Source: Taeniopygia guttata (taxonomy: Eukaryota; Chordata; Aves; Passeriformes; Estrildidae). Taken from it: a DNA stretch of 64,000 nt. Within the stretch, counting starts at the first letter, position 1. Every line of letters starts with the position of its first letter. The translations under genes and the position numbers were made by a program. The stretch is from NCBI RefSeq assembly GCF_048771995.1, contig NC_133030.1, positions 11,052,001-11,116,000 on the forward strand, read 5' to 3'. Positions 11,726 through 26,800 of this stretch are shown here, piece by piece. Under the pieces are notes generated by a model, which saw only the letters and a program-made list of their open reading frames with translations, had not been told where the DNA came from and did not search any database.

Positions 11726-14700
11726 AAGGAAGAATTCTGAGCAATTTGTTTTTGCAATCTCCACCTCCTGCTTGGCTTCCAAACCACAGTACTCACGCAT
11801 AGCTCTTCCACAATCGTATTTTTAAAAGAACTTACGTATCTATGTTTTCTTCACAACAGAAAATTGCCTTTGCTTTAAGTGTATGAGGTTTTTTTGTGTG
11901 CAGTAAGTCCAAGTTTAAAGTTAAGCTGCTGTTAATAGACTGTTACTGGTACCGGTGAAATTGATTTCTCACAATACATCACAACAAGCCTTCCTACTTA
12001 AATTGTTTAAAGCACATTACCAGTTTCTTGGGTTTGTTATTTTTGATGAAAAATGTAAACATGAACCCCCTCAAAGTCAGAACTAAACTATGTACCCAAA
12101 TTCCTGAGCTGTTGTGATTAACAGCAGCTGAGCTGCAAAGAAAAAAAGTTACAACAGAATGAAAGAGAAAAGTGCCAAACCAGATCAAAGAAGTGAGTGA
12201 AGAAGCCTGGAAAGACCTATTTAGCTCAGAAATAAACAGCTTTTTAGACAAATAACAAGAGATCCCACTGCCTTCAGAACACAAGAGACCTTCATCCTTA
12301 CACTGCATTTCTGCTATGAGGGTATTTCACAATTGTCAGTATTCCCAAGAATGGGAGCAGGGGGATATTTGTGGCACGGGACCTTTGGAACCAGTTGGAT
12401 GTATATCCACATCTGGGGAGCTATGCCCCTGTACCACTTGTCTCAGCTCTGACCCCAAATCTCTCCAGCTGCTCACTAGTATTTGCAACTCAAATGTTTT
12501 AATCTCCTGTTAATCTATTGTCAGATTAATTTATTCAGAGACAAAAGCTGTAAAAGAGAACTTTCCTTCCCGTTTTGCAATCCCAAACTCCAGTTCCACT
12601 GTCTCTGTGTCATTCCTTCAACAGTCATGTTTTTGGAAGGCTTTTTGAAATTTGTGCTTTTAGAGAAGACACCAGCTAAAACTACAGTAGGATCAGAAAC
12701 ATGTAAGTACATGGTGTGCTGGATAAAATTTTACGAATTCCCTCCTAATCTGGGAGGGAATTAACCAGCAGTAGGGCTCAGTTCTGCAATGAGAAAAGTT
12801 TAATTAATAGCTTCCAGCACAGTGCAGAGGTGGTTTCTCCAGAATCCTGGGACTGGGAGAAGCTCACTCCTGTCTGGCTTTACAAGCAGAGTACCTGTAC
12901 AAACCAGCAGCCCAAACATCCCACCAGCTAAATCCCAGGACACAGATGAGGAGTTACATGGGGAACTTGCATGGGGTTGTATTGCTTTATAAAAAGGGTT
13001 TTACTAGCACACATTTCAGACGTCTTGAGAGCTCAGTAGTGGCTTCCTGAATAATGTGGCTGGCTCAAACTCACACCAATAAAACTTTTACACCGGCCCA
13101 AACTGCCACCTAGTATTTTAACATCACACATTATGCAGGGAAGCTGTTTTAGAGAGCTTTAAATGCTCTGTATTTGCTCAACTTCCTCGGTCTCCAGCGA
13201 TTCTGTAGCTGCCAGGAGCAAATGGCACCCAGCTGCACAGTTAGAGGCACAAATACAACATTTCTCAGGTCCCTTGAAGGGAGCTGGTTATTAAACAAAG
13301 ATGAGAAGCATTGACAGGCTCTGTCTGGTCAGAAAAAGGCCATATCTCACCCCGTGTTAAATACAGGGCTCGCCTGTGACAGATGCACAGCCTGAACCTG
13401 ATTTCAGAGATGCTCTCCTGAATTAGCAGAGCTGCATCCATCGGGACACAGGCAAACCTGGCTCTGAGCCACCTCCAGCTTCTGTATCCTGCGAATCAAA
13501 GGGCTGGTCACATCCTCCGAGTGGAATGAATTAGTTCCTGACAAAAGATAACATTTTCCTGGAGAACTGCTGCTCCCTGAATGGGAAAGTGCTGAAAGGG
13601 GCTGCATTTCTGTAAGGGAGTGTGTGTTTAAGGGTCCCCTCTGGATAATCCGCATGTAAATGAAGCAACATTTAGTTGCAAGTATCTCTTGAAACTTAAA
13701 CTGGCTGCACATTCTGAAAGTTAAGTAAAAACAGAACCACGGGAGAGAACCCCTAATTACCACATAGCGAGGGGACTGATTAAAACCATCAGGGCAGGGA
13801 TCCTGTGTTTCATTAAATAAATATACCAAGTTGAGCTTTATTGTTATTTTAGCTGATGAAGGAAAAATAAAGTCTACCTCTGCATGCATGAAATTACCTA
13901 AATTCAAAGTCTCACTGGCAGCAAGGGTAGTGCAGAATTTTTTTTCCCCCCTAACGTTAGTATTTAAGTAGCCCAATACAGTTACTCAGATTAATATGAA
14001 ATGTTGAAGCATAGTTAACCTCTGGCATTTTTAGCATCTAGACAGAGCCATTTCTTTGGATTTCACATGGTAGGGTGTAACTAATAAATGCAACATTAAA
14101 ATACTAGTTTAATTTTTTTTTTAAACTGAAAGCAGAGAGGAATTACAGAGCATTTTGGTGTAAGGGACAACACCACCTCACTCATTCTCTAGCACATGGG
14201 GGTTTTTTTTGCTGCTTTCTGGCTACTGCATTAAGTATTCAAAACTGATTGCCAAGAGCTTGAGCAAACAGCCTTGGTGAGGTCATTTCTGGGTAGCAAT
14301 TTCACAGGGGGTTTACTTCAATTAGAGCAAGACAGACATGAATTCATGTGTAGGGAGCAAGTCCCCTCTTACTACTACCAAACCCAATTTAGTTCCACTG
14401 CTCCAGACAGGAGAATACCACTTTCTGGGATATACCAATATTTGCAGTCTACAACTCATTAGTCAGCATTATCTCTGCTGACATTTTCCAGAGTTTTTAA
14501 TTATGTCAAAAAGCAGTCTCTACTCTTTTTCCATCTTCTTCCATTCCTCCAAGGGAACCCTGCATCCAGGAATGGCACCACTGGCTAATGGGATCCAGCC
14601 TCTCCAAGGAAGGGTTCAGCAAAAGCTCAACATTTCCACAGGAGAGAAAGTTACAACTCTTATCAGTTATTTGCACTAATTACTTCAAAAGCTCGAGATT

Positions 14701-16079
14701 TAAGAGCTTTGTTCAAGAGCTGAACAAGTTAAAACAGAATAACAGAATAACTTTCCAGTGTCACAGTCTCCATCCCCCTCTCTCTCCCTAAGTCTATAAC
14801 CCTAGAAGCAAAATAAATGAAAGTTGGAAGAAAAGCAGTGTGGCTACACTGAAGCTTGTCCAATCACCAGCATTGCTATTTTAGTTGGTACAGAATCCTC
14901 TTCAACTGCTTGTTTTTATATTATCTTGTAATTTTTGGTGGTGACGTTATGTTTTTAAGGGTTATGTAAGACTAAAACATAATCCTGTACCTGTTTTCCT
15001 GGACAAGCAGTGTTTAGAGCCACATTTTTCCAAAGAAATGTTGAATGAGCCTTTGGTTTTTTGTGAAAGCTCCACAAAGCAGTGGGTAGAGAAACCAAAA
15101 TATTTGCTTCTCACTTCTCCAGTTGCACAGAGTGCCTCAATTCTCCAAGTACATGGAGGCAGCATTCATGTATGTGACTGTAACTTTAGAAAGGGCAGCC
15201 AGTGATGAAGAATTACAAAAGAGAGTGTGCTGCAACCTTCTTTCCCATCTTCTAAGCTTAAAATCATCAGGCAGGTTATGCCTTCAACTCTGGCTGGGGG
15301 GACAGGAAAGGAGAGGAGAAAGAAAACAAGCACTGAAACCTGAAACCAGGTCTCAGGCAGAAGCAGACTCACAGCCAGACTTCAAACTCTTGGTTTTGAA
15401 GGTGTCTGGACAGTGAAAACACTGATATTTTCACACACTGCAATAGCTGTAACTCAGGTGAGTTTGCAATAAACCCTATAATATTGAATTGCCACACAGA
15501 AGGCTTTAAGGATTTTTGTTGGCTTGATTTTGCTGGGTTTTTTGGGGAGTTTTTTGGTGTTTTGGTCATGTGGTGGCTTTTTCGCTTTTGTTTCTTTTCA
15601 GTTTTTTTTAAACATACAGTCAAATAGTTTTGACTGTACCAATGGGTACAGAGGAACTCAAGAACCCCTGCTTGTGGCAGCAAGCATCCCAGTCATGCAA
15701 TGAAGTCATTTCTCTATGGAAACTCCAAAGGGCTTTCTGAGTTCTGAGTTTCATGCTCTGACAGAATGAAAATTCTACATTTGAAACTTCTCTTTTTCCA
15801 CCTCAAACACATAATTCAGTGGCACTTTCCGCCCCAAAGGTCTCCTGCACTCAAGGTGAGGCAGAGATGAGAACAGAGCACACAGTATAATGATCAGAGA
15901 ACAGCAGCTGATCCTGAGGTCCAGTTTGCTCAATCCCTCCGCGAGCAGCCTCAGCAGGTTTGTGGGGAACACTGTTTTAGGCTCCCCACTTCAAGTGGGA
16001 TGTGAATAAACTGCAGAGACACTGGGTGGTCTCTGCCTGGAAATGGTGGGGGTACGAGAGCTGGGCTTGTAGAGTCTGG

Positions 16080-16400
16080 CTGTGAGGACACTAAAGGCCA
16101 ATCTAAAAAGCACATACAACTAGGTGCCTACAAAATTTATGGAGTGGAATGATGGGCACTGGCACAAACAGTGACTTAAAGGCCTCATGCCGGACCATCA
16201 GGAGAAACTTCTTCACTAAAAAAGCGAGCAGGTTGCTCAGCGAGGCTGTGGGATCTACCACAGGGTGTTCCCAAGATTTAGAGAAGTAAAGCCATCACTC
16301 AGCTGATCTAGTTCTGGCAGGAGTCCAACCAGAAGTGGAAATGGACTGAACAACCTCCAGGAGCAAATCCTAACCGGCATTTCAGTGGTTCTAAGGTGCA
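16080..16400 (+). mobile_element. Old CR1-like LINE fragment, sense
   Basis: The block ATCAGGAGAAACTTCTTCAC (16198-16217), followed by a GGTTGCTCAGCGAGGCTGTG-type segment, corresponds to the CR1 region just upstream of its 3' tail ('...aggagaaacttcttcac...gaggctgtggg...'). The rest is strongly diverged, so both edges are approximate. Confidence 0.5.
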
Positions 16401-19400
16401 CTGCAGCTGAGATTTCCAGCTCGTGAAGTAATGATTTCTATACCTCCTCCCACCCTTTCTCAGCTTTAATTCATCAGCTCACAATGCTTTCACAATGGAT
16501 GAATCACAAATACTTGAAAAATCCCCCAAAAAACACAAATAAACCCCAAACCACATTGAACTGCTAGCCCATGCAACTTCCCTGATGCTGATTGTAACAG
16601 AGCGCATATCCATTATATTATTGGGGAAAAAAGCCTACAAGATATTTCTATTTGAAACACCTCACTCATTTATTAAATGCTGCTTTTGTCTTAGCTTGTC
16701 ATAAGTTGAGGAAAATAGAGGGGCAAAGGAAGCACATAATTCCCCATCAATAAAAATAAACCTTCATTAAATATTCATTCAACATTTTGAGCAGACCCAA
16801 ACACTTCAGTAATACTTAAAGCCTTCAACACCACTGCCTGCACTGCCTGAATGCTGTTACCAAAGAGCGGCTGATGACTTGCATTAGGAAGTTGAGGCCA
16901 AAGAATACTGTATCCCAAAGAAGCCAATTGGAAAAAAAAAATAATCAGTGAACAGCTGTGTGATCGCTGCGCAACAGTTGTGGGGAAAGCAGTGCAGCAA
17001 GGTCAGGTTCTGATCCATTACATCACTGGGAATCAAGACAGGCTCTGTTGCAGAAGGAAGACATTAAGGATGTGAAATAAGCACTAGAGATGTGAAATAA
17101 GTTCAGAGTCCAGTCCACAATCTGCAGGACAGGCAGCAGAACACACTCATTAGCATAGGCACATGAATGCCATTATTCAAACAAAATTAATACTACGCTG
17201 CTCTCAGCCCCAGCTACTCACTGTGCCAAGCCATGCGTATTTTAAGAGGAGGCACAACTCAGACCCCAAGAGATCTCATTCTGGTTCACCTCATGCTTTA
17301 CTAACCCTTCTATCCAATTAAGGCTGCCAGTTTTATGAACTCCTATATATTAACGACCACACAAACCTGACTGCACCCTCCCAATAAAATGAAAATGCTG
17401 CTTTAGTACCCTCCTTAAAGGCTGAATAGAAGCTTGGTCCTGTGGTTATGATCCCATTTTGGCTTGCAGGAATAGACAATTGTATTATTAGACAATTACA
17501 GAGAGGGTTTCTGACCAAATCTACTGATCACTTCCTCTGTCTCAAAACTAATCTAGGTTTTAATGGTTGATCCATTTACTCCCACTCCTCAAAAAAGCCC
17601 AACTCTGTTACAAAGTTAACATGATTATAATGTAGTAAGCTCTTCTCATACCATTAGGACTACACAGGGGATATATAAGAAAGACATCCCTGAGGAACTC
17701 GGGGGTTTAACTACAGAATAAGTCCTGCTGTAAAATAAGCACTGGGATTTTTGAGGGGAGAGGAGATGCAGAAGCTGGTTAATGCACTGAAAGACTTTTA
17801 GGAAAGTGAAGGCTTTTGTGCTAGCAAAACTGAACAAAGGGAAGAAGCCACTATTACAGGACAAAAATTTACACAAGAGGAGAGCTCAGAGCAGTTCTTC
17901 GTGCAGGTATTTATACAGCCACCTCCCACTCCTAAAAATGACTAAAAGGAGAGTCAATACTTCAACAGGAATCTGTTTTGGTTTTACTCCCCATTACAAC
18001 TATTTGATGCTCTTAACCTATACATTTGAATATACAACATATGTCTTAGGATCCCTGGCATTTCAAAACGTACAAGAGATGCAAAAAGTTTTTTTTTTAA
18101 TAATAAATTAAGGTCGAGCTAAGTGATTAATGACTTCTTTAATGTGTTATGCTGATTTTGTTCCAAAATAAGCAGCTGCTTTATATGACCTGCCTCATTT
18201 CAACAGCAAATCACAAAAAAAGTAGAAGAAATCAGTCCCACACGAGTCTCCTAAAGCTCGCGCTGTTCATCACAGAACAAGCCCAGAAAATAACCTGCTG
18301 TCCCTGAACAACAGGAAAGTGTCCTCAGATGAACTGTCCGCACAACAAATACTACGAATTCTTCCAGCTATTCCCTGAGCAAACTCCTCAGTAACAGCTG
18401 AGAACAAAAAGCAAGGTTAGGAGAGCAGTTGATTATTAATGCAGATCCATATTCAGATCCAGAAGTCAAATTAGAATGTGTCTATCAAGCCCTAATTAAG
18501 ATGAATCAAATACAACTTCTCTGTCGTCTTCTAGAAATCACTCTGGGTGACAAAGTCAGCTGAAGCCAGCCCATGCAGGCTTCATGAATATTTTAAAGCA
18601 AGCAATATTGTCTCTCCCCCCCTCCCACAACTGGCTCGGGGGACCTGACAACAAAAGATCTCGTACCTCTAAGCAAAATACAGATTGAAAATACAAATGA
18701 CAGTAGCTTCTCACCATTGTGGAGCATCAGAAAGAGCTGTAGCCCACAACAGATTGTTCCAATCAGCCTTACTCAACCACTCGAGCACTCCTTTGTTATG
18801 CACTCTCATCAGAGAAATACTTGGCAGTGTTCACATGTAAATCACCAGCAGCTTTTTGGATCACTTCTTTTAATGTAGAATCAGCTCAAACTTTTCAGAA
18901 TTGGGATGTTTCCCTAGAATGCTCTTTCAGGAATACAATGCGCTGCTGAGGGCTCAGGCAGATGGCTTGGCTGAGACAGTCTGCCATTTGAACACTGTCC
19001 CCCGTCAGATTTAAATAAAATCAAAAAGGAAAAGCAGCAAATCTTTCTGACATTATATTGCACACAAAAAGGCAGCAGTTACTGGAAGATACAGGGTCAT
19101 GAAATAAACTGCCTCAGTCATTGATCCCAGGCCCAGGGTTAAACCTTACCAAAGTTTTTAATTTCTAATGAGATTAATTGGTAACTCTAGCCTCATTCTT
19201 GACAGATACATCACCAGTGCAACCAGCAATACTTGGCAGTGTTAACACACAGACCTCACCTTACTCCTGTTCACAGTTCCATTCTTCCAAGCAGCTGGAG
19301 AGGCACTACATACACAAGCCAAATTGGAAAATGCCCGGTGAACAAGCCACCCTCTTATATGGCTCCCTTCCGTCAGAATTAAAAACCACAGATGGGCCTT

Positions 19401-22400
19401 GGAGAGAAAGTTTTAAAGCAGGTTTTTACCACAAGAAGTTTGCTGAGCTCCTGTTCTGTCTGTCCAGAATGCCTCCCAAGCATGATGCTCAGCCTGGATT
19501 TGCTGTAAATATTAGTCAAGGAGCATCTCCTTTACTAAAATTAAATTAGGAACTGCTGGAGAAATTATCCTCTCTCCACATCTGTCAAGACAGCATAAGC
19601 TGACCAGTCCTACACTACTCTTCAGACACACTGGAAGCTCTGCAGACTGTGCAGTTCATTACACACAGATTACTGTGCTTATCTCTCATAGGCAGATGAT
19701 AAAACTGTTTGCTCTCCAAAGCAAATCACTCCAGTATTCCCTATTTTAACCTATGGCTCAAGGAAAATGCATTAATAACTCTGCCCCTGTGATCTACCCA
19801 GGGCTAGAAAGCAACCCAGCTCCACTAACCAAACACCTTCTGCATCCCTGTCACTTGATGGGCCACACACACAGTCTCCTATAGCAACACTCTGTAGTGC
19901 ACAGAACCCAGGTCTTGATCCCTGAAAACAGAACTAAACCCCAAAAATGAGTCGCTGGGAAGGGGAGGCAGGGGCTGCTCTTCTGCCTGATGTGCCCCAA
20001 GATCCATGTGGTTACTCCTTTCCCCTCTGCTCTCAGCCCAGCACGACCAATTAAGTGAGGGCTGAATCAGGCCCCTGGTATATAAATGGATCTTTTGAAG
20101 TTGTGCATGTTACTTTACGTGGAAAAAATTCAAGCTTTTAAAAAAATGAGCGTATAAAACACACCAAGACATTTAAAGCGCGCGGGCACACACAAGGCAG
20201 CTTTGCTTCTCCCTGCCTGGTGAGCAGAACAGATAGCCTGTTCTCTGAAACTCCCTTTTAACTGCAAACCTTATACAGGCTCTGTGTATTTTGGAGCCTT
20301 TCCCATCCTACCATGATTTCCTGTCTGAGTCTGCAGCCCATGGCAACAGCAGAAAATTGGAGTGCGGGCTTTGCAGATGGTGCAAGGCCAAATGTCCCAT
20401 GCCAGCCCAGTATCTTCTGCCATAACTTAAGATTATCTAAGTCTTGGCTGTGTGGCAGGGGTTACCTGCATGCTAATAAATTACATTCATTTTCATTTAT
20501 AAGTTGTGCTTGCCTTAGGGAAGCTCTGGCCTTCTGCAGTGAACGTGAAAAACCACAATCACACAGCCTTGCATATACATCATCACACTATAACAGGAGA
20601 ATTTTGAATATTCTGAACTGCTGTGGAGGTACAATAAAATTCAGAGTTTTATCACTCAATTCCAGCAGGTCACAGGTCACCTCAACTGTCTGAAAACAAA
20701 GCAAGACAGCCCCCTCCCCAAATTTATGGATGTGCAGAGCATACATCATCCCACAAAATAACCTATGGTGAAAGCTGCATTTCCACATGTATGCTACGAA
20801 AACATGAGCCACAGAATTACACACACAGGGAAAAAGTGCCAGAAACAATTCCAAGGTTGCTTTCCATGGAGAAATGTTGAGCATGAATCTTCCTTGAGTG
20901 ACTTTAATACAAGACTGTATCTGGAATTAACCTTAGAGAACAGATCTGGAAGATGGAGACACTTTCCAAAATAATATTAACAAAATAATAAGATTAACAA
21001 AAACACACCAATCACCTACATTGCACTCACCAGCACAGCTGCAAAAAACTACCTCAGGGCACAGATGCTTTAAGTCCCCCAATCCAGGTTTTCCATGGAA
21101 GAAGTGGTCACCAAAGCCAAAGCTGCTCCCACCTCAAGGTGTAAATCCCTTAAATTTATTACAAAGTACTAAAACAAAACCACCTCAGACAAACATGTGG
21201 CCTCAATCCAAGCAATTTCAAACCCAGGCAACTGCTTCAGAAAGGATCCAGTCTTTTCTGATAAGTAAAAATTGATTAAGTATTTATTAAAACAAGTGGA
21301 AATTATTCCTTGAGCTGCAGCTAGGTTAAACTTCGAGGTAAGCAGCACTTCCTGCATGGACTCTGAGCATCCTTCAGCAGCAGGTCATTGACAACAGCTC
21401 TGACAAATCTCCTGATCTTACTTCAGGTTTGAACAAAACTGATATCCATCTAAGGCAAAGCTTCAACACACGCTGACAAAGCATAAAAGAAATTTTCAAA
21501 ACACTTCTGGGAGGGGGGAAAAAGCTTTAAAAGTCTTTATATATTGACAATAGAGTGAGATAGTTTATTAAACACAACAATAAAGATTATGAATTGGTTA
21601 CTACCATTATAGCTTTCCACCTTCTTCCCTCCCCTCTAAGCCCAGCTGTCCCTACACTGCAAATATCCACAGACACATAATAAAATTCATATAACAGCTT
21701 AGAAGTACCAGAAACCACACTAAGATAGTAACAAAACTGTATCAATGCAGCTCAGGAGAAATTTTTATGATCTCTAGACTAAACAAAGTCGCCAATGCAA
21801 GCTGAGCACAAAACCGGGTGGGGGGCTGGAATGAAGATAACATTCAACCAAGAGCAGAAATTCAATGTGCAATTCAAGAGAACTTATATCCACCCCCACA
21901 GAGGAAATACATTTCATTATATGTTATCTCTCATATTATTACAACAAACACCCATCCCAAAGGTTTTGGTTAGGCCTGTGGTGTTATCTCAGGAAATTGC
22001 ACAAAAACTGGGAAAAGAAATAAAAAGGAGCCTCACAACTACTTGTAAGAGGAATCAAAGAGTGAACTGCCTAAAAGCAGCTTGAAACCCTGGGTTTTGC
22101 TTTCACCTGACATGAGTCAGTGCTGTCTGGAGTACTGAGCTGTCATTTAAACAAAATAAACAAGAAACTGACTTCTACTAAATTCTAGTAAAACATCAAA
22201 GACCCAAGCAATCTGAAGAATAAATATGAGGCAAAACTGGCCCAATTCCCTTCCTTAACTGTCTGCCAATATTCAACTCTTGTCCTTCAGCTCCAATAGT
22301 AGTGTGCTTGATTCACAAACAATAAAATGTAAATATTAGAAGAAAATCTATTCACTGTCATCTTGGAATTAATCAGGAAAAAATCCAGAGCTATATAGGA

Positions 22401-23825
22401 TCAAAAAAGAATAGATAATTATCCCTCTACATGCTTATATTTTTAATGTACAAGTCCCAGCATAAACAGAGTTGTATTTTTTTTTTTTATTCTCCAGGTC
22501 CCAGGCAACAGACTCCAGATTGGGATAGAAATTAAAGTGACAGAAGTATCCAGCATGGATTGGGATGTTATAAAAACTGAAGAATGGAACAAGCAGATTA
22601 TGTCTTCTGTAGTGTTCCTTTCCTCTCATCCCCAAAATATCATAAACAACTTCTACTTTGATCTTCCACAGCCCCACAGCAAATTTATCAGTTGTTATAA
22701 ATCTATATCCACAAACTGAAAAGCTGCTCTGAAATGTTTATTTGGCTTCAGTTCTTTGTCTCTACCCCAGGATTCTACCACAAACACTCTTCATCACCTC
22801 AAGCATTTTAGTGTCACTACACAAAACCTACAGGAATTGTTTAAGTACATTTTCTTCTTTTTTTGGTTTTTGTTGCTTATGTCAAGGCTTTTTAATTTCT
22901 GGACAGGGAGAGCCAAATGCAGCCTCATGACAGACTGCTCTGGCATTTTGTTCAACTCAGACTTGAAGCAGGTCAAGTACAACATGACGTGAACATCAAA
23001 CAGGTTTTAAGAAAGAGATGGTCCAGGTGTAATAATTAAACAACCAGAACAAGACTGACAAGTGCTCAGGTGTACAACTGACCTCTGAGTGTCTGGGTCA
23101 AAGCCACATCAAGAGCACCAAACCATCCCTGAGACCCGATTTAATGATGCTCCCAGGTCGCAGCCCAGTACCTTGGACTCTGCTCAGGGGCAATTTCAGA
23201 GAAATGCTCCATTTAAAATCACAGCAAAGACCAAACCAAACCACTGCCCCATGGAGGAGCTCCTCAAACAGTCAGCCTGACTCGGAATCACAGCATTAAG
23301 AACAGGTTTTGAGCACATGAGGAGGAACTTTACAATTCTAAGGGGCTTTCACCTGCAAGAACACATAACAAGCAGGTTTTAGGAGTCAAGGATTTTATAG
23401 CTCAGAATTCCATTTAACTTCAATCCTTGGTGTCCCCTCCTGAAGAGCACAGCAGTCACATCATCCCCTTTCCTCAGAAGTTACTTCCACGCTATTAGTT
23501 CCACCCCACACATCCCAGGCTCACAGAAGTGCAGCCACCAATCTGGCAGACACCTGAATTAGGGGTTGACCAAACCACCTCAGCCATGCCCTGCCCATCA
23601 CTGCCTTGCCAGGCTCACCAGGTCACCTGCTGAATCCCAACCCTTCCCAAGGACCAGGCTGAGCTCACAGATCCTGCCTGGCTTGGGACCCAAGGCCAAA
23701 GGCAAGTCTGAATGAGCTGGGGGTGGAAGGAACAAACCTTTCCTCTTTCTGTTGCTGCTTTTTAGGACAAGTCATGTGATGCAAACAGGGCAACTGCACT
23801 TCAAAGGCTCTCCTCACTCATGTGG

Positions 23826-23875
23826 TTGAAAGGTGATCCTTCAGGTCCCTTCCAACCTGGTATTCCATTAAAAAT
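23826..23875 (+). mobile_element. CR1 LINE 3' tail, short fragment
   Basis: A GGTGATCCTTCAGGTCCCTT block followed by CCAACCTGGTATTCCAT is the sense-strand end of a CR1 element, truncated to about 50 bases. Confidence 0.55.
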
Positions 23876-26800
23876 CCACAACTTGGAACCCTTAAATTGA
23901 CTCATGCTCTCAACAAAGTCCACCATTTTTAAAAATAGATATATGTTTGTTCTTTGTTTTTTACATGTAGCTGCTCTTCTGTACGGAAAAGAATCAAGAG
24001 CTCTGCTGAAGTACTTTGGCCCCAATTTGTAAATGAAGAAAGCACGAAGCCACCACTGTCCTGGATTTATGATACCTCAGGCTTTTTTGGATTTATTGGA
24101 ACGTCATGTTAGACACTTGGGTTCAAAATACCATGTAAGTCAATCCCAACAAAACAAGAAAGCACCAGAAATTCAATTGGCTTTATCCTTTTGTTCATCA
24201 GCCTGAATTCTCATAGTTCAACATGAGCAAATGGACATTTTCTCCTGCTGTCTCCTGGTGGGGCAAAACTTCATCAGTGAGAGAGAGGTTTTCCTTAATG
24301 TTCAGTTTGCAAAATCCTGAGCCTCCAACAACAGGAAATGTTTATAAATAAGGACTATATAAATTGACTTGTAAAGCTCAGCTGTGACCAAATGCAAAGT
24401 GAGAGTTCAAGTAAAAATGGAGAATTATTTTAATCTTGCTTCCAAACATTCAGGAGAATTAAGACAGCTGAGAGATTAACTGGGCACTGTAGAGTATCCA
24501 GTGGGTTTATTGTGTTTACAATATTGTGTTTATTGTGTTTCTGTTCTGTTTAATTCTGCTGGCACTACTGACAAATTGCTCAAGAAAAAGTGAAATGTAA
24601 AATGCATTAGCCTTTAAAGACAACAACCTAATTTAGTGAAGATCACAGGATTAATACCACTTTTGGTCTTATTCAATTTTCTTGCATTGCTGTAAAATGG
24701 GTTTTTTAACAACTTACTTCTACTTCAGCACCAAGATTTTGGGGTTAAGCTCCCAAATGCAAGTGGGCACTTTGGAGCTTCAGCTTTCTCTGCAGTTAAT
24801 TAAGTATTTGAGTCCTCACCCATCCTCCTCTGTAACTTGGAATTGTTTATTGTAAATAAACGTTTCCAGTATTTTTACTTATGTTTCCTGCAACAGAGGA
24901 CTTCATAAACTGAAACATTTCCTTTGAGTTATTGCAGACCCATCGATTACAAACCAAGCTGGGGAAAGGGATAGAAAATTCAAACAGATGAAGAAAGCTC
25001 TAAATGGACCATTAACTGGAATAATTGAATCACATGATGTATATCAGCAGATACAAATTATTACAACATGAAAACATTGCAATAGCATTACTACCCAAAC
25101 AAGATTTTTCAGTGTAAAAAGATGTTTCATCTCAACCCCATTATCAGAAAAAAAAAATATTCAAAATTCACCACTACCCTTTGTTACTACTGCAGTTAGT
25201 TTTGGAATAACTCCAAATTAGGGTGGATTAAGATGTCATAACAACCAAAAAGTATATATATGACATCCCTGCTCTGGATGAGTGCTGATCTCAAGGAAGA
25301 GGAGGATATCCATAATCCTATACATGAGTTATAGAAGTTGACTGACAATCAGCAACCCTTCCTTGGATCAGGTGAGTTGCTGTTTCAAATCACATAATAA
25401 ATTAAATTGGGTAAATGAGGAAAAAAACCCCACTCTGGTGGCTCAGTTCAGCAAAATCAGCTGCAAGATCTCTACTTTATTTGCAGTTATTCCAGGATCA
25501 GAAGACATGTACATCAAACACATTGCATTTAGAGCTCATTCCTCATTTTGTGCTCACACACACACAATAACATCTAACAGCACCCCAGATACTGCACATG
25601 TTCACTTCTAACCTTTGAGCTAAACCAGCTTTATTTTTCACCTGGAAAATAAATTAATCAATGAACCAAACACCAGAACTCTGTTGTCACTTAGGGATAA
25701 AATTCTGTCCTGACCCAAACAATATTTGCTCAGTTCAAACTTTAGCAGTAACAAGAGATTTCAGCCTTGACAAAAGAGGTCACAGAGTTTTCTCTCAGAG
25801 AGAAACAACTCCTCTGTTTCACAGGGTTAAGTTGCCACCAACACTGATTCCACTAAAAATCTAAACATCAGCAGCATTTGCTGCTGGTAGTTACAGACAG
25901 AGGGATTTCAGCACTTGCTCTTTAACCAATTTTACTGAAAGGACACAAATTTTATTGCCATGGGGCAATATAAGCAATGGGAAGGATTAATTTAAGACAG
26001 AATCATGACATCATTAATTTTCCTTTACTATAACTAAAAATATATAGATAGGCACACAGTGAATTGGAAAAAAATAGGCAGGTCAGCCTTACTTGCTCTG
26101 TACTTTAACATAAGATGCACAATTAAAAACACAAACATCTGCAGATATGCACCTGGTGGTTTGTTTTTTGTAGGAGAGGTGAGCATGTGTGTACAAGCAT
26201 TAATATTTAGGCTTAAAGAATTTGTCCCTGTGGGTTTATGGATAGAAATCCAAGCTCTTGGCTCTGTAGGAGTAGAAGCATACAAGGTGGGCTGGGGGTT
26301 CAGAGGTGAATGAAGCCAAAGTTGGAATAGGATATAGCTACAACCAGCTCACCCAACATGGAAATGTGTACATAAATTAGCAAATTTCTGCCCAGAAATC
26401 CTCAAAATTGCTCCAAACTCCGGCTTCAGACAAAGTAACACAGAAGCCAGAGTTACTTGATTATTTCTTTTCTGAAACAATTTACAAGCTGTCTGCTGTA
26501 CCACCATATGAATCCTGTATTTCCCCTCAGATTCATTTATTGATTGCGTTTGCAGCTCTTTTCCCCAAAACGCCCCCCTTCCACCATGCAGTGCTTTCCT
26601 GAAGACTTGTGGAGCTGATAGCTTATTAAAATTGATGAGGCTCTTGATGAGCACACCAGTTTGTTCAGCTCAGATAACAAAAGGACATTCTGCTTATTGA
26701 AATGTCATTATTTTTCCCCTATGCTGCATTTCAATACAGTACCATGACTATGCAGAAATAAAAGTTACTTCAGACCATGTGATAGGTATAAAAAGGAATT

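Noticed and set aside
13404..13976. 190-codon open frame on the minus strand in the presumed ABTB2 intron
   Set aside because: It is the longest open frame away from the two genes, but has no recognisable domain and no family resemblance I can name. Chance is the simplest explanation.
19178..19549. 123-codon plus-strand open frame
   Set aside because: No family resemblance and no splice or promoter context; consistent with a random open frame.
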